Assembly: GCA_028819505.1 (NCBI GenBank)
Contig: JAPPLH010000109.1
Location: 14,083 to 47,020 of the forward strand
Direction: 5' to 3'
Length of the DNA stretch: 32,938 nt
DNA from: Acidimicrobiaceae bacterium
GTDB taxonomy: Bacteria > Actinomycetota > Acidimicrobiia > Acidimicrobiales > Aldehydirespiratoraceae
The notes under the pieces are model-generated. The model saw only the letters and a program-made list of their open reading frames with translations. It had not been told where the DNA came from and ran no database searches. Numbering within the stretch: the stretch's first letter is position 1; each line of letters starts with the position of its first letter. Positions 9,662 to 17,635 of the stretch are shown here, in pieces. A program made the translations under genes and the position numbers.

Positions 9662-9671
9662 CTTTATCCAT
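9656..9671 (-). promoter_or_regulatory. Candidate ARG box (ArgR operator) upstream of argC
   Basis: Minus strand ATGGATAAAGTTGCAA matches 12 of 16 positions of the mycobacterial ARG box recalled from memory (TTGCATAACGATGCAA). It keeps both TG-containing half-sites and overlaps the putative -35. It sits in an unusually AT-rich island 30-45 bp upstream of the first arg gene. Confidence 0.4.
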
Positions 9672-9692
9672 ACTTCAGAACGAATTTGCACC

Positions 9693-9833
9693 TTGAACAC
9701 CGCTGTGAAGGACGGCAATAGCTGCATACTGGGAGCGCACAGCGAGGAGATCCTGCGATCGCTGGGCCGCAGCGACGCCGAGATAGAGGCCCTCACGGCC
9801 GCGGGCGCCGTCGGCCGCGACCGCGCCAGCTGA
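9693..9833 (+). pseudogene. C-terminal relic of a CaiB/BaiF family III CoA-transferase
   Basis: A frame beginning near TTG 9693 or GTG 9705 and ending TGA 9831-9833 encodes about 42-46 residues. The core GAHSEEILRSLGRSDAEIEA, followed by LTAAGAV, is the characteristic C-terminal helix of formyl-CoA transferase-like enzymes, normally written G-E-H-x-x-E-L-G-x-x-x-x-E-I-x-x-L-x-x-x-G-V. These enzymes are about 400 aa, so only the last tenth remains. No matching upstream part exists in any frame between argC and here. I call it a degraded remnant, possibly left when the neighbouring DNA was exchanged. Confidence 0.6.
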
Positions 9834-9845
9834 GCGCTCGGCCTC

Positions 9846-11009
9846 TCAGCCCTCGATGCCGGCCACCCGGCGGGACCGCAGGGTGCACAGCGAGCCCCGC
9901 ACCCGGACCACGCCGTCGGTGATCACCACGGCCACGCCGGGGAACTCCCCAGCCCCGATGGCCTCCGCCGCCGTGTCGCACACCGAGCCCAGGGATGCGT
10001 CCATCACGACGATGTCGGCCACGGCCCCCGGAGCGATCACGTTGCCGTCGGAGCCGAAGGACCTGGCAGCCTGGCCTGAAGCGACGGCCCACGCCGTCGC
10101 CGGCGCGATTCCGGCCAGCGAGCAGACGTCGCCGATGGTCTTGAGGACCCCCAGCGACGTGACGCCGTAGCCGGTGGGCGTGTCGGTGCCGATCAGCAGC
10201 CGGTCGAGCTCGCCCCGGTCGGCGAGCCCCTCCACCACTCGCAGCATCGGCTTCGTGCCGCCGGCCTGCACCACCTCGACGAACGGCGGGCCGTCGTCGC
10301 TGCAGAGCATGTCGATGTCGTCGTCGGACAGGGAGGCGAACGTGTTGGCGTGCGACGCGATGGACGGGACCGCCGTCAGGACGTCCTCGGCCGAGAAGTA
10401 GGGATGCTCGTCGCCTCCGGGACCCCGGTCGGAGGTGCAGCCGCAGTGCATGTGGACCGTCATCCCGAGCCGGCGGGCGTGCGCCGACAGTTCCCCGGCG
10501 CGCACCGGGTCCTTGAGCGAGCCGACGCCGATCTCGCCGATGATCCTCATGCCCGCCTCGTAGGCCCGGTCGATGTGGGAGAAGTCGGTGTCCTTCTCCA
10601 GCAGCATCGCTCCGCCGTGCACCTTGATGCCCGCGGGCCGGTGGTGCTCGAAGGAGTGGAACGCCCCGAGAGCGATGCCGAGCGCAGACTCGGCCCCGGA
10701 CCGGCCCGGGGCGTGGACCTCTCCCGCCGAGATGGCCCGGGTGACCGCCCCGTGCATCATGCGCTCCAGGTACCCGACCGACTGCTGTTTGGGCGCGTAG
10801 TCGCCGAGAGTGGGATGCATATGGGTGTCGACGAGGCCGGGGGCGACTGTCATGCCCTTGCAGTCGATCACGGTGTCGGCGGTGGTGGCCGCGCCGGAGT
10901 CGAACGACACTATGCGGCCGTCATCGACGACGATGGTGTCCGCCTCCAGCGTGGGGTCGTCGAGCACGCCGGTGAGGACCTCGCCGATGTTGTGCAGTAC
11001 GAGTTGCAT
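9846..11009 (-). CDS. Enamidase-like metal-dependent amidohydrolase
   Basis: A 387-aa amidohydrolase. By memory of the Eubacterium barkeri enamidase (6-oxo-tetrahydronicotinate hydrolase of nicotinate fermentation), many blocks coincide: DTHMH with H63/H65, GDYAPKQ at 69-75, AISAGEVHAPGR (92-103), RPAGIKVHGGA (124-134), GEIGVGSLK with E159, VHMHCGCTS with H186/H188, H220 in SHANTF, GTDTPTG with D276, and a late VIAPGAVADIVVMDASLGSV stretch. The metal ligands of a binuclear site are therefore in place. Cytosolic; no signal peptide. Last gene of the operon that also carries an LLM oxidoreductase and an ABC importer, so the substrate is likely an imported cyclic amide or N-heterocycle. The exact substrate is not determined. 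Confidence 0.85.
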   Translation of the reverse strand: MQLVLHNIGEVLTGVLDDPTLEADTIVVDDGRIVSFDSGAATTADTVIDCKGMTVAPGLVDTHMHPTLGDYAPKQQSVGYLERMMHGAVTRAISAGEVHAPGRSGAESALGIALGAFHSFEHHRPAGIKVHGGAMLLEKDTDFSHIDRAYEAGMRIIGEIGVGSLKDPVRAGELSAHARRLGMTVHMHCGCTSDRGPGGDEHPYFSAEDVLTAVPSIASHANTFASLSDDDIDMLCSDDGPPFVEVVQAGGTKPMLRVVEGLADRGELDRLLIGTDTPTGYGVTSLGVLKTIGDVCSLAGIAPATAWAVASGQAARSFGSDGNVIAPGAVADIVVMDASLGSVCDTAAEAIGAGEFPGVAVVITDGVVRVRGSLCTLRSRRVAGIEG

Positions 11010-11081
11010 TGTTGATCTCCCGGGGTCGTGCGTCGGAGCCAGGCGTTGCGCAGCCCAGTGGCCGCTCGGCGGTCGGCGCCG

Positions 11082-12068
11082 TCAGACGTTGGCCATGATC
11101 TTGCTGGCGAAGAGGTCGATCTGGGCCGGGTCGTCGGTCAGCGGGTTGATGATCAGGTGGTCGATCCCGGCCGCGGCAAGGGCCCGGATGCGGGCGGTCA
11201 TCTCGTCGATGGTGCCGAACAGGTAGGCGTTCTGCAGGTCCTCGTCGGAGCGCTTGACGTCCATCACCGTGCGGTAGGCGGCGAGCTGCTCGGCGATCAC
11301 CTCGCGGCGGTCGGCCGAGTCGACGATGTGCATCCACTGGGCGTGCGACATGGTGAAGGTGCTCATGTCCCGCCTGGCGCCGAGGTAGCCGCGCACCGAG
11401 GCGATGTCGTCGGCGACGATCTCGGGGCTGGTGCCGCTCGATCGGCAGATCCAGCCGTCGTGGCGGCCGATGCGGGCCAGCACGGCCGGAGCCATGTCGG
11501 GGGTGTCGACATTGTCCACGACGTGGACTTGGGAGCCGCCGCCGATCCAGATGGGAACGGGACTGGCGGGCCGGGGGTGGAGGGTGGTGCCGTCGGCGAC
11601 GCTGTAGTAGTCGCCCCGGTAGCTGACCTCGTCGCTGCTGAGCAGCAGCCCGATGAGCTCCAGGGCCTCGTCGGTGCGCCGGCCGCGCTCGCGCCTCGGC
11701 ACCCCCACCGACGCGAACTCCATGTCGTCGTGGCCGGTGCCGATCCCGAGGATCGCCCGACCTCCCCCCGAGAGGCTGTCGAGGCTGGCGACCTCCTTGG
11801 CGATGATGGTGGGATGGCGGAACGGCGCGCACAGGATGGCCGTGCCCAGGCGGATCCGCTCGGTGGCGCCCGCGGCGACCGCAAGGGTGATCATCGGATC
11901 CTGCCAGGCCACCGAGTACACGTTGGGCGCGACGAGCAGGTGATCGATCACCCATAACGCCGAGAACCCGGCCTCCTCCACCTTGGCGAAGTACGGCACC
12001 AGCGCCCGGGCCGACGCCGCGGTGGTCTGCGGCCCGGCGTAGGACGGCACCCGCCAGCCGAACTCCAT
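11082..12068 (-). CDS. LLM-class (luciferase-like) flavin-dependent oxidoreductase
   Basis: A 328-aa bacterial luciferase-fold protein. The opening MEFGWRVP leads into the first strand. IDHLL at about 41-45 and RIRLGTAILCAPFRHP followed by LDSLSGGRAILGIGTG (about 71-112) are the standard LLM signatures, and PVPIWIGGG marks the later strand. The subgroup resembles F420-dependent members of Actinobacteria, but FMN use cannot be excluded by eye. It lies 34 bp after the permease gene and 72 bp before the amidohydrolase, so it probably oxidises or reduces the imported compound before ring hydrolysis (inference). Confidence 0.88.
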   Translation of the reverse strand: MEFGWRVPSYAGPQTTAASARALVPYFAKVEEAGFSALWVIDHLLVAPNVYSVAWQDPMITLAVAAGATERIRLGTAILCAPFRHPTIIAKEVASLDSLSGGGRAILGIGTGHDDMEFASVGVPRRERGRRTDEALELIGLLLSSDEVSYRGDYYSVADGTTLHPRPASPVPIWIGGGSQVHVVDNVDTPDMAPAVLARIGRHDGWICRSSGTSPEIVADDIASVRGYLGARRDMSTFTMSHAQWMHIVDSADRREVIAEQLAAYRTVMDVKRSDEDLQNAYLFGTIDEMTARIRALAAAGIDHLIINPLTDDPAQIDLFASKIMANV

Positions 12069-12102
12069 CAGGTTCCTGCTCCGGCAGGTCGGCCCTCCGG
12101 CT

Positions 12103-12918
12103 TCACACCGACACTCCCGCGGCCCGCGTCTCGGCGCCCACCGAGCCGTACAGCCGGCGCATCACCAGCCGGTACACGAGGCCGTGGGCATTGTCGAGGA
12201 GCAGGCCGAGCACGGTCAGCTGCACGAAGGCCACGAACATCAACTCGGTGTCGAGAGTGCCCTGCGACACGATGATCAGGGCGCCGAGACCCTTGTTGGC
12301 GCCCACGTACTCAGCCACCACTGCGCCCACCAGCGCCAGCATGAGCGCTACTCGCAGACCGCTGAACACGGCGGGGACGGCGTGGAGGGCCCTGCACTTG
12401 GTGAGCGTCGTCCAGCGGGACGCCCTCAGGGCGCGGAACAGCTCCAGCATCTCTGCCGGGGCGGTGGTGAGGCCCAGGTAGGTGTTCTCCAGCAGCGGGA
12501 AGAAGGCGATGAGGGCCGCGATGATCACCTTGGGGGTCATCCCGAACCCGAACCAGATCACCAGGATCGGAGCGAGCGCGAACTTGGGCAGGGCCTGGGT
12601 GACGATGACGTAGGGCATGATGACCCGCCGGGCGATCCCGAACTCCGAGGCCAGCGTGCCCAGCCCGATCCCGGCGACTCCGCCCAGCGCGAACCCGAGC
12701 ACGATCTCCTGGACGGTGATCCAGATGTGCGGGGTGGCCCGGCCCGAGGTCACGTAGTCGATCAGGCGGTCGAGCACCGGCCACGGCTCGGGGAGGATCA
12801 GCGGGGAATTGGTCCTGGCCCACAGGTGCCACACCGCGACCAGCACGACGGCCGACACCAGCACGAGCACCCGGCCGAGCCACTTCTCGGAGCGGGCCGC
12901 CCGCCAGAGGCGCCTCAC
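12103..12918 (-). CDS. ABC transporter permease (nitrate/sulfonate/taurine type)
   Basis: 271 aa from GTG 12918, 16 bp after the ATPase stop. An N-terminal membrane helix (about 18-36, VLVLVSAVVLVAVWHLW) is followed by the BPD_transp_1 region with about five further hydrophobic helices. The cytoplasmic EAA-like loop reads ALRASRWTTLTKCRALHAVP near residues 163-182, which contacts the ATPase. The SsuC/TauC/ThiX-like pattern fits the NMT1-like binding protein and the ATPase upstream. Confidence 0.92.
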   Translation of the reverse strand: MRRLWRAARSEKWLGRVLVLVSAVVLVAVWHLWARTNSPLILPEPWPVLDRLIDYVTSGRATPHIWITVQEIVLGFALGGVAGIGLGTLASEFGIARRVIMPYVIVTQALPKFALAPILVIWFGFGMTPKVIIAALIAFFPLLENTYLGLTTAPAEMLELFRALRASRWTTLTKCRALHAVPAVFSGLRVALMLALVGAVVAEYVGANKGLGALIIVSQGTLDTELMFVAFVQLTVLGLLLDNAHGLVYRLVMRRLYGSVGAETRAAGVSV

Positions 12919-12934
12919 GTCGAACGCTCCGGGC

Positions 12935-13717
12935 TCATTGGAGCTGCTCCCGTATCCGCCGGCGCAGAGACCAGAACCTCCCGTCCGCCTCGACCTGCTC
13001 GAAGGTGCGGGGCCGCTCCAAGTCGACGTCGATCACGTCCTGCACGCCTCCGGGACGGGCCGACATGACCATCACCCGGTCCGACAGGAACAGCGCCTCG
13101 CCGATGTCGTGGGTCACGAACACCACCGTGGTCTGGGACTCCTGCCAGATGCGTAGGAGCTCCAGGTTCATGAGGTCCCGAGTCTGGGCGTCGAGCGCGC
13201 CGAAGGGCTCGTCCATCAGCAGGATGGAGGGCTCCGCCGCCAGGGCCCGAGCCACCGACACCCGCTGCTGCATGCCTCCCGACAGCTCGCCCGGCCGGTG
13301 CTGCAGGTACTCGGCGAGGCCCACCATCTCCAGCACCTCGCGCGCCTTGCGCCTGTCGGTGTCGGTGGGCCGGCGCATCACCTCGAACGGCAGCATCACA
13401 TTGTCGAGGACCCTGCGCCACGGCAGCAGCACCGCCTTCTGGAAGACGTAGCCGATGCGCCGGTCGGGGGCGGTGACGACCTCGCCGCCGATGCGCACCT
13501 CCCCGGCGGAGGGCGCTATCAGGCCGCCCACGCAGCGCAGCAGCGTGCTCTTGCCGCAGCCGCTGGGCCCGACGATGCCGACGAACTCGCGGGGCGCGAT
13601 GTCGAAGTCGATGCTCTCGACGGCCGTGATGTCGCCGGCGTCGGACGCGAAGGTCTTGGAGAGGCCGTCGATCTCGATGTGGCCGCGTCCCGGGCGCTCT
13701 CCGGTCTGGTCGTTCAC
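12935..13717 (-). CDS. ABC transporter ATP-binding protein (SsuB/TauB type)
   Basis: 260 aa from GTG 13717. Walker A GPSGCGKST at 50-58, Q-loop VFQKAVLLPWR at 91-101, signature LSGGMQQR at 145-152, Walker B ILLMDEPFG at 165-173, and the H-loop FVTHDIGEA. The VFQ..LLPW sequence is typical of nitrate/sulfonate/taurine and riboflavin-precursor importers. A strong hairpin (13726-13764) ends 8 bp upstream of the start and may limit its translation relative to the binding protein. Confidence 0.95.
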   Translation of the reverse strand: MNDQTGERPGRGHIEIDGLSKTFASDAGDITAVESIDFDIAPREFVGIVGPSGCGKSTLLRCVGGLIAPSAGEVRIGGEVVTAPDRRIGYVFQKAVLLPWRRVLDNVMLPFEVMRRPTDTDRRKAREVLEMVGLAEYLQHRPGELSGGMQQRVSVARALAAEPSILLMDEPFGALDAQTRDLMNLELLRIWQESQTTVVFVTHDIGEALFLSDRVMVMSARPGGVQDVIDVDLERPRTFEQVEADGRFWSLRRRIREQLQ

Positions 13718-13725
13718 GGTCTGCC

Positions 13726-13764
13726 CCTGAACCCGGCGGACTGGGCGCGCCCGCCGGGTTCAGG
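13726..13764 (-). terminator. Intra-operon hairpin between binding-protein and ATPase genes
   Basis: Perfect 14-bp arms CCTGAACCCGGCGG (13726-13739) and CCGCCGGGTTCAGG (13751-13764) around an 11-nt loop. No U-tract follows, so it is more likely a 3'-end stabiliser or partial attenuator than a full terminator. Such elements commonly raise binding-protein mRNA over membrane components. Confidence 0.7.
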
Positions 13765-13776
13765 CTAGTCGTCGCT

Positions 13777-15000
13777 CTAGTTGACGAACCGGTTGGAGAT
13801 CACCGCCGAGGCGTCGGCCGCGTCGGGCAGGATCCCGAGCTCGGTGGCCTGGTCGGCCACGTCCTGGATGGTGGTCACGTCGCACCAGCCCATGCCGTTC
13901 TCGGCGACGCCGGGGCCCTGGCTCTGCATCTGGATGCGGTAGTCGATCACGGCCAGGTTGCGGTCCATGTTGTCGGCGCCGACCGCGTAGCGGGAGCCGA
14001 TCTCAGCCGCAGCCTCGGGGTTGTCCGCGATCCAAAGCTTGGCCCGCTCCAAGGCGTCGATGAACCGTGCCACGCCGTCGGCGTTCTCGTCCACCCAGCT
14101 CCGGTCGGCGAAGTAGACGTCGTTGGGGCCGGGCACCTGCTCGTACTGCCAGATCTCGTAGTCGTCGATCTGGTCCTCGGGGATCCCTCCGGCCTCGAGG
14201 AGGGCCCAGTTGACCGAGCCCCATGTCGATGCGGCCTGGGCCTGGCCGCCGAGCAGGGCCTCCCCGAAGGCGATCCCGGTGGCCGCGAAGGTCACGTCGT
14301 CCTCGGTGACGCCGTTGTCGGCGAGCAGCAGGGCGGCGTACCACTTGCTGGTGGAGGCCTGGGATGTGACGGCGACCGTCTTGCCCCGGAGGTCCTCCGG
14401 GCTCTCGATGCCGGCGCCGGTGTTGACCAGCATGGTCATCCAGTTCTGCGTGTACGGGCAGTAGATGCCCTCGAGGTCCGCGCCCGCGATGGTGGCGAAG
14501 AAGCCCGACAGTGCGTCGGCCATGGCGATGTCGGCGTTGCCGGCCACCACCTGGCGGACCGCGTCGCCGGCGCCCGCGCCCGGGAGCTGCTCGAGGGTGA
14601 CGCCGGCCTCGGCGAAATAGCCGTTCTCCTCGGCCACATACAGGTCGATGAAGTCGATGAACTTGCCGCCACCCCACGTGACCAGCCGGATGTCGATCGG
14701 CTCGGGCGGCGCAGCCGGCTCAGGCTCGGCCGCCGGCTCGGGCTCCGCCGCCGGCTCAGGCTCCTCCGCGGGCTCCGGCTCGGGCTCCGGATCGGCCGCC
14801 GGCTCAGGCTCCTCCGCCGGCTCGGGCTCGGGGTCCGGGTCGGCCGCCGGCTCAGGCTCGGCTGCCGGCTCAGGCTCGGCCGCCGGCTCAGGCGCAGCCG
14901 GTTCCTCGTCGTCGTCGCCGCACGCTGTGAACAGCAGGGCTGCGGCCAACGGCACGGCCAGCCAGCGCAGCCATCGCGTCCGGTTCGTGGTCAGGTTCAT
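13777..15000 (-). CDS. ABC transporter substrate-binding lipoprotein (NMT1/SsuA-like)
   Basis: 407 aa from ATG 15000. Signal peptide with Arg/Trp-rich n-region, hydrophobic core about 14-24 and lipobox LFTAC with lipidated C27. Residues about 30-102 are a low-complexity Pro/Glu/Ala/Asp linker made of short tandem units. The periplasmic-binding fold begins near [13 protein letters not shown] (103 onward) and includes [25 protein letters not shown] and [15 protein letters not shown], typical of NMT1/nitrate-taurine binding proteins. It delivers substrate to the permease and ATPase encoded next. A longer frame upstream crosses the promoter and lacks a signal peptide start. The first gene of the operon. 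Confidence 0.93.
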   Translation of the reverse strand: MNLTTNRTRWLRWLAVPLAAALLFTACGDDDEEPAAPEPAAEPEPAAEPEPAADPDPEPEPAEEPEPAADPEPEPEPAEEPEPAAEPEPAAEPEPAAPPEPIDIRLVTWGGGKFIDFIDLYVAEENGYFAEAGVTLEQLPGAGAGDAVRQVVAGNADIAMADALSGFFATIAGADLEGIYCPYTQNWMTMLVNTGAGIESPEDLRGKTVAVTSQASTSKWYAALLLADNGVTEDDVTFAATGIAFGEALLGGQAQAASTWGSVNWALLEAGGIPEDQIDDYEIWQYEQVPGPNDVYFADRSWVDENADGVARFIDALERAKLWIADNPEAAAEIGSRYAVGADNMDRNLAVIDYRIQMQSQGPGVAENGMGWCDVTTIQDVADQATELGILPDAADASAVISNRFVN

Positions 15001-15022
15001 GGTGGTCTCCCTCCCGTCTTGA

Positions 15023-15046
15023 GACTTCCCAACTCTATAGGAAATC
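15023..15046. promoter_or_regulatory. Candidate GntR operator
   Basis: Imperfect dyad GACTTCC (15023-15029) and GGAAATC (15040-15046), 6 of 7 positions paired, 10-bp spacer. It covers the -10 of the transporter-operon promoter in the 92-bp space shared with the divergent gntR gene. Confidence 0.35.
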
Positions 15047-15062
15047 ATCAATCGGATGTCAA
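15034..15062 (-). promoter_or_regulatory. Promoter of the transporter operon
   Basis: Minus strand TTGACA (15057-15062, perfect -35), a 17-bp spacer and TATAGA (15034-15039, -10, 4/6). Predicted start near 15027, giving a leader of about 27 nt to ATG 15000. The best sigma-70-type promoter visible in the window. Confidence 0.65.
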
Positions 15063-15092
15063 GTTCACCGGTGCGTGGCATGATGGAGAACT

Positions 15093-15773
15093 GTGAGCTC
15101 GTTCGAGAGGCCCAAGACCGCGCAGGAGGCAGTGCTGGCGGAGATCCGCGAGCAGCTGCTCGACGGTCGGCTCGCGCCGGGCGTGTCCGTGCGCCCCGAC
15201 GCGTTGGGCGACGAGCTGGGCGTCTCGGCGGTGCCCGTGCGGGAGGCGCTGCGGATCCTCGAAGGCGAGGGCCACGTTCACTACCGGCCCCACCGGGGCT
15301 ACGTGGTGGCGACGCTCGACGTCGACGACCTCGTGGAGATCTACCGGATCCGGGAGCTCCTCGAGACCGAGGCGGTGCGCCGCGGCTTCCCCCGGCTTCA
15401 GGGCGACACGGTGGCGCGCCTGCGCGAGATCGTCCGCGAGATGGACGACGTGCAGCACGACGTCATATCACTGACCGCGGTGAACCGGCGCTTCCATTTC
15501 ACCCTGTTCGAGGCGGCCGAGATGCCGCAGCTGGTGCGGGTCCTGCGGATCCTGTGGGATTCGTCGGACCGCTACCGGGTGCGCTACCTGATGTCGCCCG
15601 AGAACCGGCGACTCGTACACGACCAGCACCACAGGATGATGCAGGCCGTGGCCGACGGCGACGCTGAGGCGTTCATCGACGAGAGCCACAAGCACCATGA
15701 ACACGCCATTGCGGCGCTGGCCGAGACGCTCGCGACGACGGCGGCGACGGAAGCCGAGCAGAAGTCGGCCTGA
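15093..15773 (+). CDS. GntR-family transcriptional regulator, FadR/FCD subfamily
   Basis: 226 aa from GTG 15093. N-terminal winged helix with [21 protein letters not shown] at about 35-55 and the wing [12 protein letters not shown] (61-72). The C-terminal all-helical FCD domain holds a likely metal/ligand cluster: H135 in NRRFH, H176/H179/H180 and the His-rich HKHHEH (199-204). FCD regulators usually bind carboxylate effectors. It is divergent from the solute-binding/amidohydrolase operon with only 92 bp between starts, so it most likely controls that operon and itself. A CATGAT hexamer ends 8 bp before the GTG, which would suit a leaderless transcript. Confidence 0.93.
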   Translation: MSSFERPKTAQEAVLAEIREQLLDGRLAPGVSVRPDALGDELGVSAVPVREALRILEGEGHVHYRPHRGYVVATLDVDDLVEIYRIRELLETEAVRRGFPRLQGDTVARLREIVREMDDVQHDVISLTAVNRRFHFTLFEAAEMPQLVRVLRILWDSSDRYRVRYLMSPENRRLVHDQHHRMMQAVADGDAEAFIDESHKHHEHAIAALAETLATTAATEAEQKSA

Positions 15774-15775
15774 AC

Positions 15776-15799
15776 GGGCCCTGTCCCGCAGGCGGGCCC
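15776..15799. terminator. Candidate bidirectional terminator stem
   Basis: GGGCCC (15776-15781) and GGGCCC (15794-15799) pair around a 12-nt segment that can pair further with a bulge (CTG/CAG). It lies in the 67-bp gap between the convergent gntR and TPP-enzyme genes. No U-tract on either side. Confidence 0.3.
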
Positions 15800-15840
15800 C
15801 TGCACCGGCCGGCGACCCGGTCAGGCCTTTCCCGCTGGAG

Positions 15841-17505
15841 CTACTGGCCCATCAGGTCGATCTTGCGCTGCTCGATCTTGCTGCGCAGCGGCGGGAAGAC
15901 CTCCTCGGGATCGATGGTGACCGCCAGGAGCGCGGGCCCTCCCAGAGAGAAGGCCCAGCCGAACGCGCCGCCGAGGCCGGCCTCGTCGCTGACGGTTCGA
16001 GCGGCGACGCCGAAGGCCCGCGCGGCCGCGGCGAAGTCGATGGATCCCAGACGCACGAAGTGGTCCTCGCCGTACATCGCCTCGGCCTGGTGGCGCAGGA
16101 TGCCGAGCGCACCGTCGACGAACACGACCGCCACCAGCGGCAGACCCAGATCCTGGGCCACGACGAGCTCTCCCATCGTGTGTACGAAGCCCCCGTCGCC
16201 GGCGACGGCCACTGCCGCCGTGCCGGGCAGCGCCACCGCGGCCCCGATGGCGGCGGGGAGGCTGAACCCCATGGCGTCGAACTCGCAGGACTGCAGCAGG
16301 CCCTCGGGCCTGGTGACGTCGAGTTGCTCGCACACCCACAGCCGGTGGTTGCCGATGTCGGCCGACACCACCGCGCCGTCCGGCGCGGCCTCGTTCAGCG
16401 AGGCGATCACCGAGGCCGCGCTCAAGCCCCGTGCGGGATCGTTCTGCGGCGGCGTGCGATGCGGCCTGCCGGTGAACCACGGCTCGCGCGGAGCGACGCG
16501 AACCGAGACGGCGGCCAGGACCGCCCCCGCGCTGCCCACGATCCCCTGATCGACCCGGTAGACCCGGTTGATCTGCGAGGCGTCCGCGTCGATCTGCACG
16601 AGTTGCGCGCCGCCGGCGAACAGGTCGGGGCGCCAGCCGAACGTCGTCTGCTCCCCGAGCGCGCAGCCTGCGACCAGCACCAGGTCGGCCGAGCCGACCG
16701 CCTCGCGGGCTGTGTCCGTCCCGTAGAAGCCGAGCATGCCGACGCTGCGCGGATGGTCGGTCGGGATGCTCCCTATGCCGGAGCGGCTCGTCGCTACGGG
16801 CGCCCCGAGCCGCTCGGCCAGCGCGACGAGCGGGGCGCTGCCGGAACTGCGGAGCACGCCGTGACCCGCCAGCACGACCGGACGCCGAGCGCGCTCGAGG
16901 CGCGCGGCCAGTTCATCGACGGTCGACGCGGCCGGAGCCGCCGCCGAGTCGGCCGCCGGCGGCAGCGGTTCGACTCGCCCCGCGGCGTCGGCCTGGAGGT
17001 TCTGGGGCAGGGCGACGTGCACCGGGCCGGGCCGCCCGGACGCGGCGAGTTGGAGGCCGGTGGCGATCAGGTTGGGGACCTCGTCGAGCGACGCCGCCTG
17101 CACCGACCTCTTGCAGAAGGGCGCGAACAGCCCGGCGTTGTCGCAGTGCTGCAGGATGTTGCGGTGGACGTACCGCCGGTCGGCCTGTGCCGTGAGCACC
17201 AGCAACGGGATGGAGTCGGCCTGGGCGTTGGCGACCGCAGTGACCAGGTTCGTGGCGCCGGGCCCCGGAGCGCCGGACAGGACGACGCCGGGCTGGCCGC
17301 TGGCCAGCGCGTAGCCCGATGCCATGTACCCGGCCCCCTGCTCGTGGCGGGCCGGGATCACCCTGGGCGAGCCGGAACGGCCCAGTTCGTGATACGTGGG
17401 CAGGAAGTGCCCGCCGGCGACCGTGAACACGGCGCCGACGCCGGCAGCATCGATCGCCTCGGCTATGAGGCGGCGTCCTGGCATGTCGCCGGAGGCTTCA
17501 GGCAT
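15841..17505 (-). CDS. Thiamine-pyrophosphate-dependent enzyme (acetolactate synthase-like)
   Basis: 554 aa with the three TPP domains: PYR (1-180) with the cofactor-activating Glu in PARHEQGAGYMASGYA (E55), a central domain (about 190-330) with GHGVLRSSG, and PP (about 365-540) with GDGGF at 436-440. The Mg/TPP-binding Asn pair that normally closes this motif about 27 residues later is replaced by VDG near 463-465. ATG 17505 is preceded by GGAG five bases away. Family members include acetolactate synthase, benzoylformate decarboxylase and sulfoacetaldehyde acetyltransferase; I cannot tell which. No small regulatory subunit (ilvN) adjoins, so biosynthetic ALS is unlikely. Confidence 0.88.
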   Translation of the reverse strand: MPEASGDMPGRRLIAEAIDAAGVGAVFTVAGGHFLPTYHELGRSGSPRVIPARHEQGAGYMASGYALASGQPGVVLSGAPGPGATNLVTAVANAQADSIPLLVLTAQADRRYVHRNILQHCDNAGLFAPFCKRSVQAASLDEVPNLIATGLQLAASGRPGPVHVALPQNLQADAAGRVEPLPPAADSAAAPAASTVDELAARLERARRPVVLAGHGVLRSSGSAPLVALAERLGAPVATSRSGIGSIPTDHPRSVGMLGFYGTDTAREAVGSADLVLVAGCALGEQTTFGWRPDLFAGGAQLVQIDADASQINRVYRVDQGIVGSAGAVLAAVSVRVAPREPWFTGRPHRTPPQNDPARGLSAASVIASLNEAAPDGAVVSADIGNHRLWVCEQLDVTRPEGLLQSCEFDAMGFSLPAAIGAAVALPGTAAVAVAGDGGFVHTMGELVVAQDLGLPLVAVVFVDGALGILRHQAEAMYGEDHFVRLGSIDFAAAARAFGVAARTVSDEAGLGGAFGWAFSLGGPALLAVTIDPEEVFPPLRSKIEQRKIDLMGQ

Positions 17506-17534
17506 TGGATCTCCATCCCGACAGCGGCAGCAGC

Positions 17535-17540
17535 ATCATA
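17535..17540 (-). promoter_or_regulatory. Candidate -10 box for the TPP-enzyme gene
   Basis: Minus strand TATGAT (5 of 6 to TATAAT), about 30 bp upstream of ATG 17505, in a short AT-rich stretch. No good -35 at 17-18 bp, so support is weak. Confidence 0.3.
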
Positions 17541-17621
17541 TAGTCGATCAAATACAGGAACTCATGGCACGGGGAGCTTCTTGAGGCAGGCCTGCGGGCA
17601 TGGAGCCGGGGCTTGCATCGT

Positions 17622-17627
17622 TACACT
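17622..17627 (+). promoter_or_regulatory. Candidate -10 box, leaderless start of the HAD-like gene
   Basis: TACACT ends 8 bp before ATG 17636, and no Shine-Dalgarno sequence precedes the start. This fits a leaderless transcript and favours 17636 over the ATG at 17600. Confidence 0.35.
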
Positions 17628-17635
17628 GCCACCCC

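Noticed and set aside
15841-17505. Biosynthetic acetolactate synthase (ilvB)
   Set aside because: No ilvN or ilvC nearby and an atypical TPP-metal motif; kept as a generic TPP enzyme.
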